64,000 nucleotides of DNA from Clostridia bacterium (GCA_900770165.1 CAAGJJ010000037.1:1-64000), one strand, 5' to 3'; shown: positions 18,059 to 28,222, counted from the first letter of the stretch. Translations and numbers: made by a program. The notes: generated by a model not told the origin, from the sequence alone.

Positions 18059-20524
18059 CTATTCAGTATCAGATTTTTGCATATTCATTTCTAAAAATTG
18101 TTGATATGTAATAAGTAATTGTCTGGGCTTCGACCCTTCATGGGGGCCTACAATTCCCATTTTTTCCATTTCATCGATTAATCTTCCAGCTCTAGCATAG
18201 CCTAATCTCAAGCGCCTTTGTAAAAGAGAAGTAGAGGCTTGACCAGCTTCAACAACACATTTAATTGCTTCATTTAACATAGGGTCAGCATTTGTATTTT
18301 CGCTTGGTTCTGATTCTTTTTCAGGCACAGCATTTTTTTCTATTTCTTCAATAATGTTTTCATCGTAATCTGTTTCTTGAGAGTTTTTAATAAAATCTAT
18401 AACAGATGAAATTTCTTTGTCTGTTACATAACATCCCTGTATACGTACTGGCTTTTGAGCACCAACAGGAGAAAATAACATATCTCCTCGGCCTAAAAGC
18501 TTTTCAGCTCCAGACATATCTAATATTGTTCTAGAGTCAACTTGAGATGATACCGCTAGTGCAATACGGCTGGGAATATTTGCTTTTATAATTCCAGTAA
18601 TAACATCAACCGATGGCCTTTGTGTAGCTATAACTAAATGCATCCCTGCTGCACGAGCCATTTGTGCAAGCCTGCAAATAGAATCTTCTACTTCATGAGG
18701 AGCTGCCATCATTAAGTCAGCAAGTTCGTCAATAATTATTACAATTTGAGGCATAGTTTCTAGTTCATTTCCATCTTTATCTAAACATGGCTCATTGGCC
18801 TTCTTTTTTTGACTTACCATGCTATTATAAGATGTTAAATCTCTAACGTTGTTATCGGCAAATATTTTATATCTTTTAAGCATCTCTGTAACAGCCCAAT
18901 TTAAAGAACCTGCTGCTTTTCTTGGATCTGTAACAACAGGGACCAAAAGGTGAGGTATACCATTGTATATACCCAGTTCAACTACTTTAGGATCAATCAT
19001 TAAAAGTCTAACATCATCTGGAGAAGATTTATATAGTAAGCTTATTATAAATGAGTTAATACAAACTGATTTACCAGATCCTGTAGAACCTGCTATTAAT
19101 AAATGAGGCATTTTGCTAAGATCTGCAATAGAAACATTACCTGCAATATCGCGCCCTAATATAACGGTTAATTTGCCGTTAGAATTATAAAATTCATGTG
19201 AACTAATTAGTTCACGCATACGTACAACATTAACAACCTTGTTAGGAACCTCTACTCCAACGGCTGCTTTTCCGGGAATAGGAGCTTCAATGCGAACACC
19301 AGATGCAGCTAAATTTAACGATATATCATCGGCTAAATTTGTGATTTTACTTATTTTAACTCCTGCAGCCGGTTGAAGTTCATACCTTGTAACCGCAGGA
19401 CCTCTGCTTATGTCAATAATTTTTGTTGATACATTAAAACTTTTTAATGTGTCAACCAACATTTGTCCACTTGTTTTAAGCTCATTTTGTATATCATCTT
19501 TTTTCGCATTTTTAGATTTTTCTAAAAGTGTGATAGGAGGAAAGAGATATTTATTATTAGTGACATCATTATTGGTATATTCATTAGTATTTAGATTTGC
19601 TTCAGATTCATTGATAAGATTGTTCTCTATTTCGCTATTTTTTTTCATAAATGTTTCAGCAGCAATATCTGCAGAATTATCATTGCTTTTGTTCGTTTTT
19701 GATAAAACATTTTTCAGCTTTTCTAATTTATCATTTTTGGCAGTTTCTTTATCATTAGGGATTGATCTTACAGGATGATTTGGCATATCATCAATAGGAA
19801 TATCAATTTTTACATTTTTAGCTTTAGCCTTTTTAATAGGCTTATTAGGCCTTTCCTTTTCAGTTATTTCAGTATTATATTCGTTTTTCTTTTTAATAGG
19901 TTTAAATACAAATCTAAAGAATTGTAAAAGAGTTACTCCTGTAAGAAGCATAATTGAGCCAAATAAAAGTATTATAGTTACAATACATGCGCCGACATTT
20001 CCTAATGCATAAACTAAAGGTATTCCTAATAAGCCACTAAAGAATCCTGCACCTTTATGAACTAAAGGTATAGTTTCATCTGAACCTATTAGATATAATT
20101 CACGCAATTGTGACCAATATGAATTATTTAAATTATGCCTATTAGAACTAAATACATAGAAGGATGTACATACAAGAATAATTACGATAATGGATAGCCA
20201 AATTTTTATACTAGCATTATCGTTTAAATCTTCTTTAGAGATTATAAAAGATACGTACATTAATAGAAAAGGCCAGAATATTGCAGCGTTAGCGAAAACA
20301 CCCCAAATAAAAGTATGTATTGTGTTCCATATATTTTCACCAGGAACTATAATTAGACATAAAAGTAAAATTGAAAAAGAGAATAACAGGATAGCAACAC
20401 TTTGATTATGAGATTTTATTTTAATTTTATTATTAGCCTTTTGTGTTTTCGGTGTACTTTTTTTAGTACGAGATGCAGGCCTGCCTCTTTTTTTAGAGGT
20501 AGGCCTTGAATTTTTATATGGCAT
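18059..20524 (-). CDS. FtsK/SpoIIIE DNA translocase
   Basis: Hexameric ATP-driven motor that pumps chromosomal DNA through a septum, during division or spore formation. The 821-residue protein has a basic N-terminus, four hydrophobic segments (about 40-210), a Lys/Asn/Asp-rich linker, and the motor with Walker A GSTGSGKS (479-486) and Walker B IIIDELADLMM. A winged-helix gamma domain with RRLRLGYARAGRLIDEMEKMGIVG follows. Whether it acts as FtsK, SpoIIIE or both cannot be told. ATG 20524 opens a normal MPYKNSRP start. It lies 26 bases after uppP. Confidence 0.95.
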   Translation of the reverse strand: MPYKNSRPTSKKRGRPASRTKKSTPKTQKANNKIKIKSHNQSVAILLFSFSILLLCLIIVPGENIWNTIHTFIWGVFANAAIFWPFLLMYVSFIISKEDLNDNASIKIWLSIIVIILVCTSFYVFSSNRHNLNNSYWSQLRELYLIGSDETIPLVHKGAGFFSGLLGIPLVYALGNVGACIVTIILLFGSIMLLTGVTLLQFFRFVFKPIKKKNEYNTEITEKERPNKPIKKAKAKNVKIDIPIDDMPNHPVRSIPNDKETAKNDKLEKLKNVLSKTNKSNDNSADIAAETFMKKNSEIENNLINESEANLNTNEYTNNDVTNNKYLFPPITLLEKSKNAKKDDIQNELKTSGQMLVDTLKSFNVSTKIIDISRGPAVTRYELQPAAGVKISKITNLADDISLNLAASGVRIEAPIPGKAAVGVEVPNKVVNVVRMRELISSHEFYNSNGKLTVILGRDIAGNVSIADLSKMPHLLIAGSTGSGKSVCINSFIISLLYKSSPDDVRLLMIDPKVVELGIYNGIPHLLVPVVTDPRKAAGSLNWAVTEMLKRYKIFADNNVRDLTSYNSMVSQKKKANEPCLDKDGNELETMPQIVIIIDELADLMMAAPHEVEDSICRLAQMARAAGMHLVIATQRPSVDVITGIIKANIPSRIALAVSSQVDSRTILDMSGAEKLLGRGDMLFSPVGAQKPVRIQGCYVTDKEISSVIDFIKNSQETDYDENIIEEIEKNAVPEKESEPSENTNADPMLNEAIKCVVEAGQASTSLLQRRLRLGYARAGRLIDEMEKMGIVGPHEGSKPRQLLITYQQFLEMNMQKSDTE

Positions 20525-20550
20525 GATAAATCACCTTATTGGAAATTAAA

Positions 20551-21492
20551 TTATACAGGAAGACCTGTAAATATGTTTATATTATTAGATTTTTCAATTA
20601 AATATACAATAATTGTTGCTGTACCGCAAACAGCAGTATATAGTATAAATATCCACATTTTGTCTGTTGCTAATAACCATTTAAAAAGCTTTATTGCTAA
20701 GAATCCAACAATAGCGGAAACTACAACACCAACAATTACTGGCATTATTCCTAAATCAAAATCGCCAGATTCTGCAACATCTTTAAATTCAAGTAAAGCA
20801 GCAGCTAATATAGATGGAATACCTAGTACAAAAGAGTAATCTAATGCAGTTTGTTTGCTAATTCCTCTGAGAAGGCCAACAGATAAAGTTGATCCTGAAC
20901 GTGATAATCCTGGGAATATGGCAGCTAAACATTGCATTATACCTACTAGAATAGCGTCAACGGGATTGTAGTATTTTCTACCGTAGTTTTTAGATGCACA
21001 ATTTTCTTTATTTTTGTATTTTTGGGAAACTTTTTTATTTGCCAATACTCCAAGAGTTAACAAAACGCTGGTGGCTAAAAGTGATAGTCCTACAACCATT
21101 AAATTTCCTTCATTTGCCCATTCTTCCGAAAGATCTTTAAACGATAGATCAGTGCCAGGAACAGGTAAAAATAAAAGGAATAATGGAACTAGACCTATTA
21201 TTAACATTATAACTAATCTTTTATCATGGTTAAGATTTTTCCACTTGAAATTTCCTTTAAAAATATCAGCGATCATAGAAAAAAATGCCTTTAATAGCCT
21301 TATTACTAGCTTATAATATACAGCTAGTACAGCAATAAGTGTTCCAAGATGCAACATAACATCAAAAAATAAGTTATTACCGTTTACACCTAAAACATGT
21401 TGTGAAAGTACTAGATGCCCACTACTAGATACGGGCAAAAATTCTGTTAAGCCTTGTACAATTCCTTGAATAATTGCTTCAAAAATACTCAT
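20551..21492 (-). CDS. uppP: Undecaprenyl-diphosphatase UppP (BacA)
   Basis: Integral membrane enzyme that recycles the cell-wall lipid carrier by converting undecaprenyl diphosphate to the monophosphate; high activity gives bacitracin resistance. The 313-residue protein shows GLTEFLPVSSSGHLVL near the N-terminus and PGLSRSGST near residue 200, the two catalytic motifs, with about eight membrane segments. ATG 21492 follows GGAGG; the TTG at 21504 overlaps that ribosome site. It is in a minus-strand string with the protease upstream and ftsK downstream. Confidence 0.96.
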   Translation of the reverse strand: MSIFEAIIQGIVQGLTEFLPVSSSGHLVLSQHVLGVNGNNLFFDVMLHLGTLIAVLAVYYKLVIRLLKAFFSMIADIFKGNFKWKNLNHDKRLVIMLIIGLVPLFLLFLPVPGTDLSFKDLSEEWANEGNLMVVGLSLLATSVLLTLGVLANKKVSQKYKNKENCASKNYGRKYYNPVDAILVGIMQCLAAIFPGLSRSGSTLSVGLLRGISKQTALDYSFVLGIPSILAAALLEFKDVAESGDFDLGIMPVIVGVVVSAIVGFLAIKLFKWLLATDKMWIFILYTAVCGTATIIVYLIEKSNNINIFTGLPV

Positions 21493-21533
21493 AAAATCCT
21501 CCAATTATGTAAATAAAATAATTTTATATGTAA

Positions 21534-21563
21534 TTCCGAAAATCTTATTTGAGATTTTCGGAA
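21534..21563 (-). terminator. Hairpin between the ClpP-fold protease gene and uppP
   Basis: TTCCGAAAATCT (21534-21545) and AGATTTTCGGAA (21552-21563) form a perfect 12-bp stem. The T run in the minus direction is weak, so it may only partly stop transcription or protect the mRNA 3' end. Confidence 0.5.
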
Positions 21564-21568
21564 ATATA

Positions 21569-22402
21569 CTACTTTTTATTTGATGCTTTTCTATTAATTT
21601 TTTCTTTCTTTTTTGTAGTACTTTTGCTATCATTTTTTGAATTAATATTTTTTTGCTTTTTTTCTTTATTACCTTTAATATCATCTATTATACCATATAA
21701 ACACGAAAGTGCATCAGAAAGATTTCCAAGATAATCAATAAGTCCTTCATCAACGGCATCTTTTCCATCTAGAACTGTTCCAATATCCATAACAAGTTCG
21801 CCTGTGTTCATTGCAAGTTCGTAGAATCTTTCAGGTGATATATTTGAATTTTGAGATACAAAGTTGGTTATGCGTTCTTGCATACGCTGAAAGTATTCAA
21901 ATGTTTGTGGAACGCCTAACATAAGTCCATTCATTCTTACAGGATGAATAGTCATAGTAGCAGATTCAGCAATGAACGATTTGTTGGCTGCAACAGCTAA
22001 AGGAACACCTATTGAATGTCCTCCTCCAATGACCATGGACACAGTTGGCTTTTTCATTCCGGCAACTAACTCAGCTATTGCAAGTCCTGCTTCAACATCT
22101 CCACCAACAGTATTTAATAGTATTAAAAGTCCGTCTATTTTCGGCTCTTCTTCTATAGCAACAAGTTGTGGTATTACATGTTCATACTTTGTTGTTTTAT
22201 TTTGTGGAGATAAAATATAATGGCCCTCAATTTGTCCTATAATAGTTAAACAGTAGATTGTATATTTATTATGGCCGGTTATTATAGAACCGGTTTGAGT
22301 TATTTGTTCGGTTTGTTCAGGACTGCCCGGTTCGTAATCTTTTGGACTTTTATCATTGTTATTCGATGAATTTCCAGAATCTTGTGAAGATTTATTAATC
22401 AT
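21569..22402 (-). CDS. ClpP-fold serine protease of the TepA/YmfB type
   Basis: A 277-residue protein. After a low-complexity, Ser/Asn/Gln-rich N-terminus of about 40 residues comes a ClpP/crotonase-like domain: [20 protein letters not shown], the nucleophile segment [14 protein letters not shown], and the catalytic His in [12 protein letters not shown]. The final 40 residues are Lys/Asn-rich. This pattern matches the translocation-enhancing protein TepA of Bacillus, next to ftsK/spoIIIE there too. The substrate is unknown; a role in protein export or membrane quality control is proposed for the family. ATG 22402 has GAGAGGTG upstream. Confidence 0.87.
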   Translation of the reverse strand: MINKSSQDSGNSSNNNDKSPKDYEPGSPEQTEQITQTGSIITGHNKYTIYCLTIIGQIEGHYILSPQNKTTKYEHVIPQLVAIEEEPKIDGLLILLNTVGGDVEAGLAIAELVAGMKKPTVSMVIGGGHSIGVPLAVAANKSFIAESATMTIHPVRMNGLMLGVPQTFEYFQRMQERITNFVSQNSNISPERFYELAMNTGELVMDIGTVLDGKDAVDEGLIDYLGNLSDALSCLYGIIDDIKGNKEKKQKNINSKNDSKSTTKKKEKINRKASNKK

Positions 22403-22710
22403 ATTATCACACCTCTCATAATAATAGTCTGGCGTGAAATATAATTATAATACATAGAATTATAGCATTTATAACTTATAGCTTCAATAAAATTAAAAGA
22501 ATAATTATTTTACAAATATTTCCATTGACAGTGAAGCTTTGTTGCATTTGTTAAAATTTTTTGAATTTTTTAAGAAAAAATGTGATATAAATTAATTATA
22601 AGCTTGGCAAATAAGGTTTTTATATAAAAATTAATATATTATTTGTTAGAAATTACTGATTATATTTAATATAAATCTTGTAAAAAACTATGTTGAAAAA
22701 TAGATTAGCA

Positions 22711-22739
22711 TTGACATATTATTAAAATTATTGCATAAT
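22711..22739 (+). promoter_or_regulatory. Promoter of the pts operon
   Basis: TTGACA (22711-22716), 17 bases, CATAAT (22734-22739). It gives a leader of about 180 bases before ptsH. Confidence 0.75.
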
Positions 22740-22746
22740 GCTATTA

Positions 22747-22927
22747 GTATTTATACCCAGTTATTATACCAATAATTGAGTGTTACTAATTTGTTCAGGC
22801 ATAAGCATAAGTGAATAGAATTTTGTGTTATTTATGGCACGTATATGTTTTGTTTGTATGCTTGTGTCTTTTTTGTTAACATTATTATAATATATTAATA
22901 TTTTTAATTGAAAGGGTTAGGATAAAC
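22747..22927 (+). promoter_or_regulatory. Long untranslated leader of ptsH
   Basis: No gene is seen. An AAGCATA element near 22806 can pair with TATGCTT near 22857, which is followed by GTGTC and a run of six T, a weak terminator-like arrangement. No known riboswitch or clear RAT antiterminator site was recognised. The rest of the 22403-22710 gap is A+T-rich and shows nothing certain. Confidence 0.3.
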
Positions 22928-23185
22928 ATGAAAGAATTTAATTATGTATTAAAAGATGATAATGGTATACATGCTAGACCAGCTGGAATATTAGTTAAAG
23001 AAGTAGCTAAGTTTAAATCTGAAGTTAAAGTTACACTAAGAGAAAAAGTTGCAGATGCAAGGCGTATTTTTGCTTTGATGGGATTAGGTGCTAAAAAAGG
23101 AGACGAATTGCTTATAAGCATTTCTGGAGAAGATGAGGATGAAGTTACTGAAAAACTAAAGGAATTTTTCTCAGAAAATTTTTAA
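22928..23185 (+). CDS. ptsH: HPr phosphocarrier protein (lacks the regulatory Ser46)
   Basis: Carries phosphate from Enzyme I to EIIA of the sugar phosphotransferase system. The 85-residue protein has the active His at position 15 in GIHARPAG. In typical Firmicute HPr residue 46 is a Ser phosphorylated by HPr kinase and used for catabolite repression. Here the matching stretch reads ADARRIFALMG with Arg at 46. Phosphate transfer should be normal but Ser46 control cannot occur. It is 18 bases from ptsI, in one operon. Confidence 0.93.
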   Translation: MKEFNYVLKDDNGIHARPAGILVKEVAKFKSEVKVTLREKVADARRIFALMGLGAKKGDELLISISGEDEDEVTEKLKEFFSENF

Positions 23186-23203
23186 TGTCAGGAGATAGTA
23201 TCT

Positions 23204-24865
23204 ATGACTATTTTAAAAGGAAAAGGTGTTTTCGGAGGCATCGCCTTTGGTAAGATTAGTATATATAATAGAGAAGAATTTGAAATAAAAAGATATAGGG
23301 TTGAAGATACTGATTCAGAAATAAGAAGATATGAGAGTGCTAAAAAAATAGCTATTGTCCAATTACAGTCGCTTTACGAAAAAGCATTGCAAGAAGTTGG
23401 AGAAACAAATGCAATGATATTTCAAATTCATCAGATGATGCTTGAAGATCTTGACTATTGTGAATCAATAATAAATATTATAAAAAACCAAAATGTTAAC
23501 GCTGAGTATGCAGTCGGAACAACATCAGATAATTTTTCTGAAATGTTTTCATCTATGGATGACAGCTATATGAAAGAAAGGGCGGCGGATGTTAGAGATG
23601 TTTCTAAACGCTTATTGAAAATTCTTGCAGATTCATTAGAAAATGTGGTTTCTTTTAATGAACCGTCTATAATTGCGGCAGATGATCTTGCACCTAGCGA
23701 AACGGTTCAGCTTGATAAAAATAAAGTTTTAGGATTTGTTACAATGAGAGGCTCTTCAAGTTCTCATACAGCTATATTAGCGAGAACCATGAATATACCT
23801 GCAATTATAGGTGTTGGAAGTCAGCTAAAAGATGAATTTGATGGCTGTGAAGCAATAATAGATGGATATGCGGGAGACGTTTATATAAATCCTGATCATG
23901 ACACTATTCAAAAGATGCGAGAAAAGCAAGAAGCAAAAGAGAGGCAAGCAGCATTGCTACTGGAACTAAAAGGCAGAGAGAATATTACGCTAGATGGTAA
24001 ACACATTGAAATATTTGCTAATATTGGTAATTCATCTGATGTAGGCGCAGTATTGCAAAATGATGCTGGTGGAATTGGTTTATTTAGAAGTGAGTTTTTA
24101 TATCTTGAAAATGATGATTATCCATCAGAGGATCAACAATTTGCTGTTTATAAAGATGTTGCAGAAAAAATGAGCGGTAAAAAAGTTATAATAAGAACTT
24201 TAGACATTGGTGCAGATAAACAAGTAGATTATTTTGAAATGCCACATGAGGAAAATCCTGCTATGGGGTATAGAGCTATAAGAATGTGTTTAGATAGGTT
24301 AGATATATTTAAAACACAGTTGAGAGCATTATATAGAGCGTCGGCATTTGGAAAAATAGCTATAATGTTTCCTATGATTATATCGGTTGATGAAGTCAAG
24401 AAAATAAAAGAAATTATAAAAGTTGTAAAAAAAGAATTAGAAGAAGACGAAATACAATTTTCTAATGATGTTGAGTTAGGTATAATGATAGAAACACCTG
24501 CTGCGGCCATAATTAGTGATGATTTAGCAAAAGAAGTGGACTTCTTTAGCATAGGTACAAATGATTTATCACAGTATACTTTGGCTATTGATAGACAGAA
24601 CGATAAACTTACCAGTATATTTGATTCACATCATAAAGCAATACTTAGACTGATTAAATTTGTCGCAGATAATGCACATAAAAATGGCATTTGGGTAGGC
24701 ATTTGTGGTGAGCTAGGTGCTGATGAATCACTTACTGAAACGTTTTTGTCTATGGGGATTGATGAGTTGTCTGTCTCTCCTCCTTATGTTTTAGGAATTA
24801 GGAAAAAAGTAATAGAGACAGATGTATCGAAAGTTAAGGAAAAAATTCTCGAAGCAATAAAATAG
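23204..24865 (+). CDS. ptsI: Phosphotransferase system Enzyme I
   Basis: Takes phosphate from phosphoenolpyruvate and passes it to HPr in the cytosol. The 553-residue protein has the phospho-histidine at 188 in GSSSSHTAILART, the PEP-binding motifs GIGLFRSEFLYLE and RTLDIGADKQ, and the C-terminal IGTNDLSQYTLAIDR and GICGELGAD. It is slightly shorter than the usual 570-575 residues but complete. ATG 23204 follows CAGGAGATA. Confidence 0.97.
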   Translation: MTILKGKGVFGGIAFGKISIYNREEFEIKRYRVEDTDSEIRRYESAKKIAIVQLQSLYEKALQEVGETNAMIFQIHQMMLEDLDYCESIINIIKNQNVNAEYAVGTTSDNFSEMFSSMDDSYMKERAADVRDVSKRLLKILADSLENVVSFNEPSIIAADDLAPSETVQLDKNKVLGFVTMRGSSSSHTAILARTMNIPAIIGVGSQLKDEFDGCEAIIDGYAGDVYINPDHDTIQKMREKQEAKERQAALLLELKGRENITLDGKHIEIFANIGNSSDVGAVLQNDAGGIGLFRSEFLYLENDDYPSEDQQFAVYKDVAEKMSGKKVIIRTLDIGADKQVDYFEMPHEENPAMGYRAIRMCLDRLDIFKTQLRALYRASAFGKIAIMFPMIISVDEVKKIKEIIKVVKKELEEDEIQFSNDVELGIMIETPAAAIISDDLAKEVDFFSIGTNDLSQYTLAIDRQNDKLTSIFDSHHKAILRLIKFVADNAHKNGIWVGICGELGADESLTETFLSMGIDELSVSPPYVLGIRKKVIETDVSKVKEKILEAIK

Positions 24866-24943
24866 GTACATTCATTAATAATTGTTTATCTTTTATAATA
24901 AAAGTTTTGAACAAAAGTTTATTTAATATAATAGGGGGCAGTT

Positions 24944-25423
24944 ATGTTTGGATTTAAAAAGAAAGAAGAGGAGAAAAAAGTCCTAGCAACTCAAAATGGC
25001 AAAGTTGTAAATTTAGAGGAAGTACCAGACGAAGTATTTGCTCAAAAAATGTTAGGCGATGGTGTAGCAATAATTCCAGAAAGTGATGATATACATTCAC
25101 CTGTAGATGGTACTATAGTGCAAGTTTCAGATACTCTTCATGCTTATGGTATACAAACAGACGATGGATTAGATATATTAGTTCATATAGGTGTTAATAC
25201 TGTTGAACTAAAAGGAGAAGGCTTTGAAAGTCTTGTAAAAGAAGGCGATAAAGTAAAAACTGGAGATATAATTGCAAAAGCAGATTTAGACTTTATAAAA
25301 AGTAAGAATTATGAAACATACACTCCAATATTAATTACAAATTTTGATGAAGTTAAATCGTTTTCTAAAAATTTAGGATTAGCTAAAGCTGGAGAAACAG
25401 TAGTATTCACTTATAAGAAATAG
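24944..25423 (+). CDS. Glucose-type PTS EIIA (Crr-like)
   Basis: A 159-residue EIIA-Glc domain that carries phosphate from HPr to the EIICB permease. It contains HSPVDGTIVQVSD, the regulatory and support His in that segment, and the phospho-His in DILVHIGVNTVEL. ATG 24944 has a GGGGG-type ribosome site. It lies between ptsI and ptsG, so all four parts of the relay are together. Confidence 0.93.
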   Translation: MFGFKKKEEEKKVLATQNGKVVNLEEVPDEVFAQKMLGDGVAIIPESDDIHSPVDGTIVQVSDTLHAYGIQTDDGLDILVHIGVNTVELKGEGFESLVKEGDKVKTGDIIAKADLDFIKSKNYETYTPILITNFDEVKSFSKNLGLAKAGETVVFTYKK

Positions 25424-25525
25424 TTATTTTATGTATATAGTTGAATAAATTGTGTAATATATGAAATATAGTAGGAATAATTGTTACAATTTAAATATAA
25501 TTAGAGACAAAGGATGGGAGTAAAT

Positions 25526-27127
25526 TTGAAAAAGGAAAACAAAGTTTTCAGCGTTCTTCAACGTATAGGACGTTCGTTTATGTTTCCAATAGCATTATTA
25601 CCTGTAGCAGGATTATTATTAGGGATAGGATCTTCATTTACTAATGAGACTATGATTATGTCTTATGGACTACAAAATTTTCTTGGTGCAGGCACATTTA
25701 TGAATAAGGTTCTTACAGTTATGTCAGACACCGGCAATATAATTTTTGCAAATCTTCCAATAATATTTGCAATGGGTGTAGCATTGGGCATGGCGGAAAA
25801 AGAAAAAGCAACTGCAACATTATCTTCGGCAATTGCATTTTTTGTTATGCATCAGACTATTAATTCATTATTAAAAATAAATGGTAAGCTCGAAGAAGGA
25901 ATGATGCTTGAAGGTACTACTGGAGATGTTTGTGGAATAACATCTCTGCAAATGGGTGTTTTCGGCGGAATAATAGTAGGACTGGGTGTAGCAGCACTGC
26001 ATAATAGGTTTTATAAGATTAAATTACCTACAGTTATATCATTTTTTGGTGGGACAAGGTTTATTCCAATAATTTCCACATTAGCATATATTATTGTTGG
26101 AGCAATAATGTATTTTGTATGGCCATTTATTCAAGATGGAATATATTTATTAGGTGGTATTGTAACAAATTCTGGATATGCAGGAACATTTGTATATGGA
26201 ATTATAGAAAGAGCATTAATACCATTTGGTTTACATCATGTATTTTATATGCCATTCTGGCAAACTGGCTTAGGTGGAACAATGGTTATAGATGGAGTAA
26301 CTGTACAGGGAGCACAAAATATTTTCTTTGCACAGCTTGCATCTCCTAATGTAGCTCAGTTTAGTGTCGATGCAACTCGATTTATGGCAGGAAAATTCCC
26401 ATTTATGATGTTTGGTTTGCCTGGTGCTGCATTAGCTATGTATACAACTGCAAAACCATCTAAAAAGAAAATAGTTTATGGACTATTATTTTCTGCAGCT
26501 TTAACTTCATTTCTAACCGGTATTACAGAGCCTTTAGAGTTTACTTTCTTATTTGTTGCACCATTAATGTATGCAATACATTGTGCTCTTGCAGGATTAT
26601 CTTTTATGTTAATGCATATTTTCAATGTTGGTGTAGGAATGACGTTTTCAGGAGGATTTATAGATTTTGTACTATTTGGTGTTCTTCAAGGAAATGGTAA
26701 AACCAATTGGATTTGGATTGTAATAGTCGGAGCAGCATACTTCTTTATTTATTTCTTTATGTTTAGATTCCTAATTCGCAAGTTTAATTATACAACTCCT
26801 GGAAGAGAGGAAGACGATGAAGAAACTAAACTATATACAAGGAAAGACTATAATAAGAAAAAAGAGGGAAATGGCTCTTCAAATGAAGTTTCATCGCTCA
26901 TTTTAGAGGGCCTTGGAGGAATAAACAATATAAAAGATCTTGACTGTTGTGCTACTAGATTAAGAATATCAGTTCATGATTCTTCTAAAGTTGATGATGC
27001 ATTATTAAAGAAGAGTGGTGCATCTGGTGTTATAAAGAAGGGCGAGGGAATACAAGTTATATATGGCCCAAGGGTAACAGTTATAAAAAGTGAGTTAGAA
27101 GATTATATTGACACGATAAAAAAATAA
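25526..27127 (+). CDS. Glucose/N-acetylglucosamine-type PTS permease EIICB
   Basis: The membrane sugar channel (EIIC) fused to its EIIB domain, about 533 residues. The start FSVLQRIGRSFMFPIALLPVAG and later FLTGITEPLEFTFLFVAPL are EIIC-Glc family hallmarks. The C-terminal EIIB domain has the phospho-Cys in DLDCCATRLRI near residue 470. There is no fused EIIA; that function is the gene just upstream. Whether the sugar is glucose or N-acetylglucosamine is not decided by sequence. TTG 25526 has GGGAG five bases upstream; the ATG at 25514 sits only a base or two after AAGG and seems less likely. Confidence 0.93.
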   Translation: MKKENKVFSVLQRIGRSFMFPIALLPVAGLLLGIGSSFTNETMIMSYGLQNFLGAGTFMNKVLTVMSDTGNIIFANLPIIFAMGVALGMAEKEKATATLSSAIAFFVMHQTINSLLKINGKLEEGMMLEGTTGDVCGITSLQMGVFGGIIVGLGVAALHNRFYKIKLPTVISFFGGTRFIPIISTLAYIIVGAIMYFVWPFIQDGIYLLGGIVTNSGYAGTFVYGIIERALIPFGLHHVFYMPFWQTGLGGTMVIDGVTVQGAQNIFFAQLASPNVAQFSVDATRFMAGKFPFMMFGLPGAALAMYTTAKPSKKKIVYGLLFSAALTSFLTGITEPLEFTFLFVAPLMYAIHCALAGLSFMLMHIFNVGVGMTFSGGFIDFVLFGVLQGNGKTNWIWIVIVGAAYFFIYFFMFRFLIRKFNYTTPGREEDDEETKLYTRKDYNKKKEGNGSSNEVSSLILEGLGGINNIKDLDCCATRLRISVHDSSKVDDALLKKSGASGVIKKGEGIQVIYGPRVTVIKSELEDYIDTIKK

Positions 27128-27134
27128 ATATTAT

Positions 27135-27171
27135 AAAAAGCCAAGTAAATTTACTGTTTGCTTGGCTTTTT
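27135..27171 (+). terminator. Terminator of the pts operon
   Basis: AAAAAGCCAAG (27135-27145) pairs with CTTGGCTTTTT (27161-27171), directly after the EIICB stop. Confidence 0.85.
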
Positions 27172-27176
27172 ATATA

Positions 27177-27217
27177 CAAAAAAACCGCTGACTTTGTGCA
27201 TATAGCATGTTCAGCGG
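27177..27217 (-). terminator. Terminator of the 27341 minus-strand gene
   Basis: On the minus strand CCGCTGA, an inner ATGC/GCAT pairing and TCAGCGG are followed by a run of seven to eight T. Confidence 0.8.
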
Positions 27218-27340
27218 GATAGGACTCTCGGATATTAAGTTTGAAAAATAAGCGTATAAATCTGAATCTATCTGGTTTTGACATGTATACTTTTAGCTAT
27301 GGGGAAAGGTTGATACATACCGTTTTTGCTTTTTATTACT

Positions 27341-28222
27341 TTATTCCACGGGAGTTAATTCATAGGTATCTTTTTTAATTGTGAGATTATACACGGTATC
27401 TTTTCCCTCCGGAGATCTTAAGATTAACTTTGTCGTTCCAAGCCTTTTGAAATCGGCGTGGATTTTATAGCTATCCAATTTATCTGAATAAACAATAGAA
27501 ACTTTTCCATAAGCTTCGTTTTCCAAAGAAGCTGTATAAGAATCATCAAAAAAGACTTCTCCGCTTTCACTGCTTGGAAGGATATCTGTGCTGTAAAATT
27601 CGTGTTTGTATATCACGCCGGCAACTGACGCTGCAGCAAGAATTACAACAGCAATCAATAATCCTACGCGTTTGATATTTTTATTTTCAAACGCAACAGC
27701 CGGGTATAGCAACACTGTCACAGCGCAAAATACAGTACTCAGCAAATAATACGGGAAATATGTAATTACGTTGCTCAAGAAACCTGCATAATAAAAACCT
27801 ACTATTCCCATCATTGGAGTCAAGACAAGAAGTCCCCACCACTTATCTTTTTTTATATAATAGCCGATAAATCCCATAGGGAAAGTACACAGTGTCATTT
27901 TGAACCAATACTTATAATAGGTAAATATCAACCAGCCTCCTTCGTAAAACGGTACTTGAACAAGATATACCAATGGTTGACTGATCAGGAAAAAAACAAA
28001 GCACTTTAACCCAGAATCAAGAGGAGATTTGCTGTTTAAGATGATAAAAATACCAAACAGAATCCAACGCTCAGGCGAAATAGATATATCAGCAAAAGAA
28101 GTATCTTTTACAAACGGTAATAATGCTATAATACCAGTATATACGCCGGCAACGATTGCAAAAATGATAATCTTACTCCATGTGAGGTTTGTTTCTCTAA
28201 ATAACTTCTTTATTTTTAACAT
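27341..28222 (-). CDS. Unrecognised membrane protein with a C-terminal extracytoplasmic domain
   Basis: A 293-residue protein. There are seven or so hydrophobic segments between residues 15 and 205; the sequence then turns polar and rich in beta-prone residues (about 210-293), probably outside the membrane. No family was recognised and there is no catalytic motif. Parts of the gene look richer in G+C than its neighbours (up to about 45 percent over 60 bases). It has its own consensus promoter and terminator, stands alone on the minus strand between two plus-strand operons, and may have arrived by transfer. ATG 28222 is the start; a usable ribosome site (CAAAGGAGCC) is just upstream. Confidence 0.75.
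   Translation of the reverse strand: MLKIKKLFRETNLTWSKIIIFAIVAGVYTGIIALLPFVKDTSFADISISPERWILFGIFIILNSKSPLDSGLKCFVFFLISQPLVYLVQVPFYEGGWLIFTYYKYWFKMTLCTFPMGFIGYYIKKDKWWGLLVLTPMMGIVGFYYAGFLSNVITYFPYYLLSTVFCAVTVLLYPAVAFENKNIKRVGLLIAVVILAAASVAGVIYKHEFYSTDILPSSESGEVFFDDSYTASLENEAYGKVSIVYSDKLDSYKIHADFKRLGTTKLILRSPEGKDTVYNLTIKKDTYELTPVE

Noticed and set aside
19410..19778. 122-codon plus-strand frame inside ftsK/spoIIIE
   Set aside because: It mirrors the low-complexity linker of the real gene and has no supporting signals.
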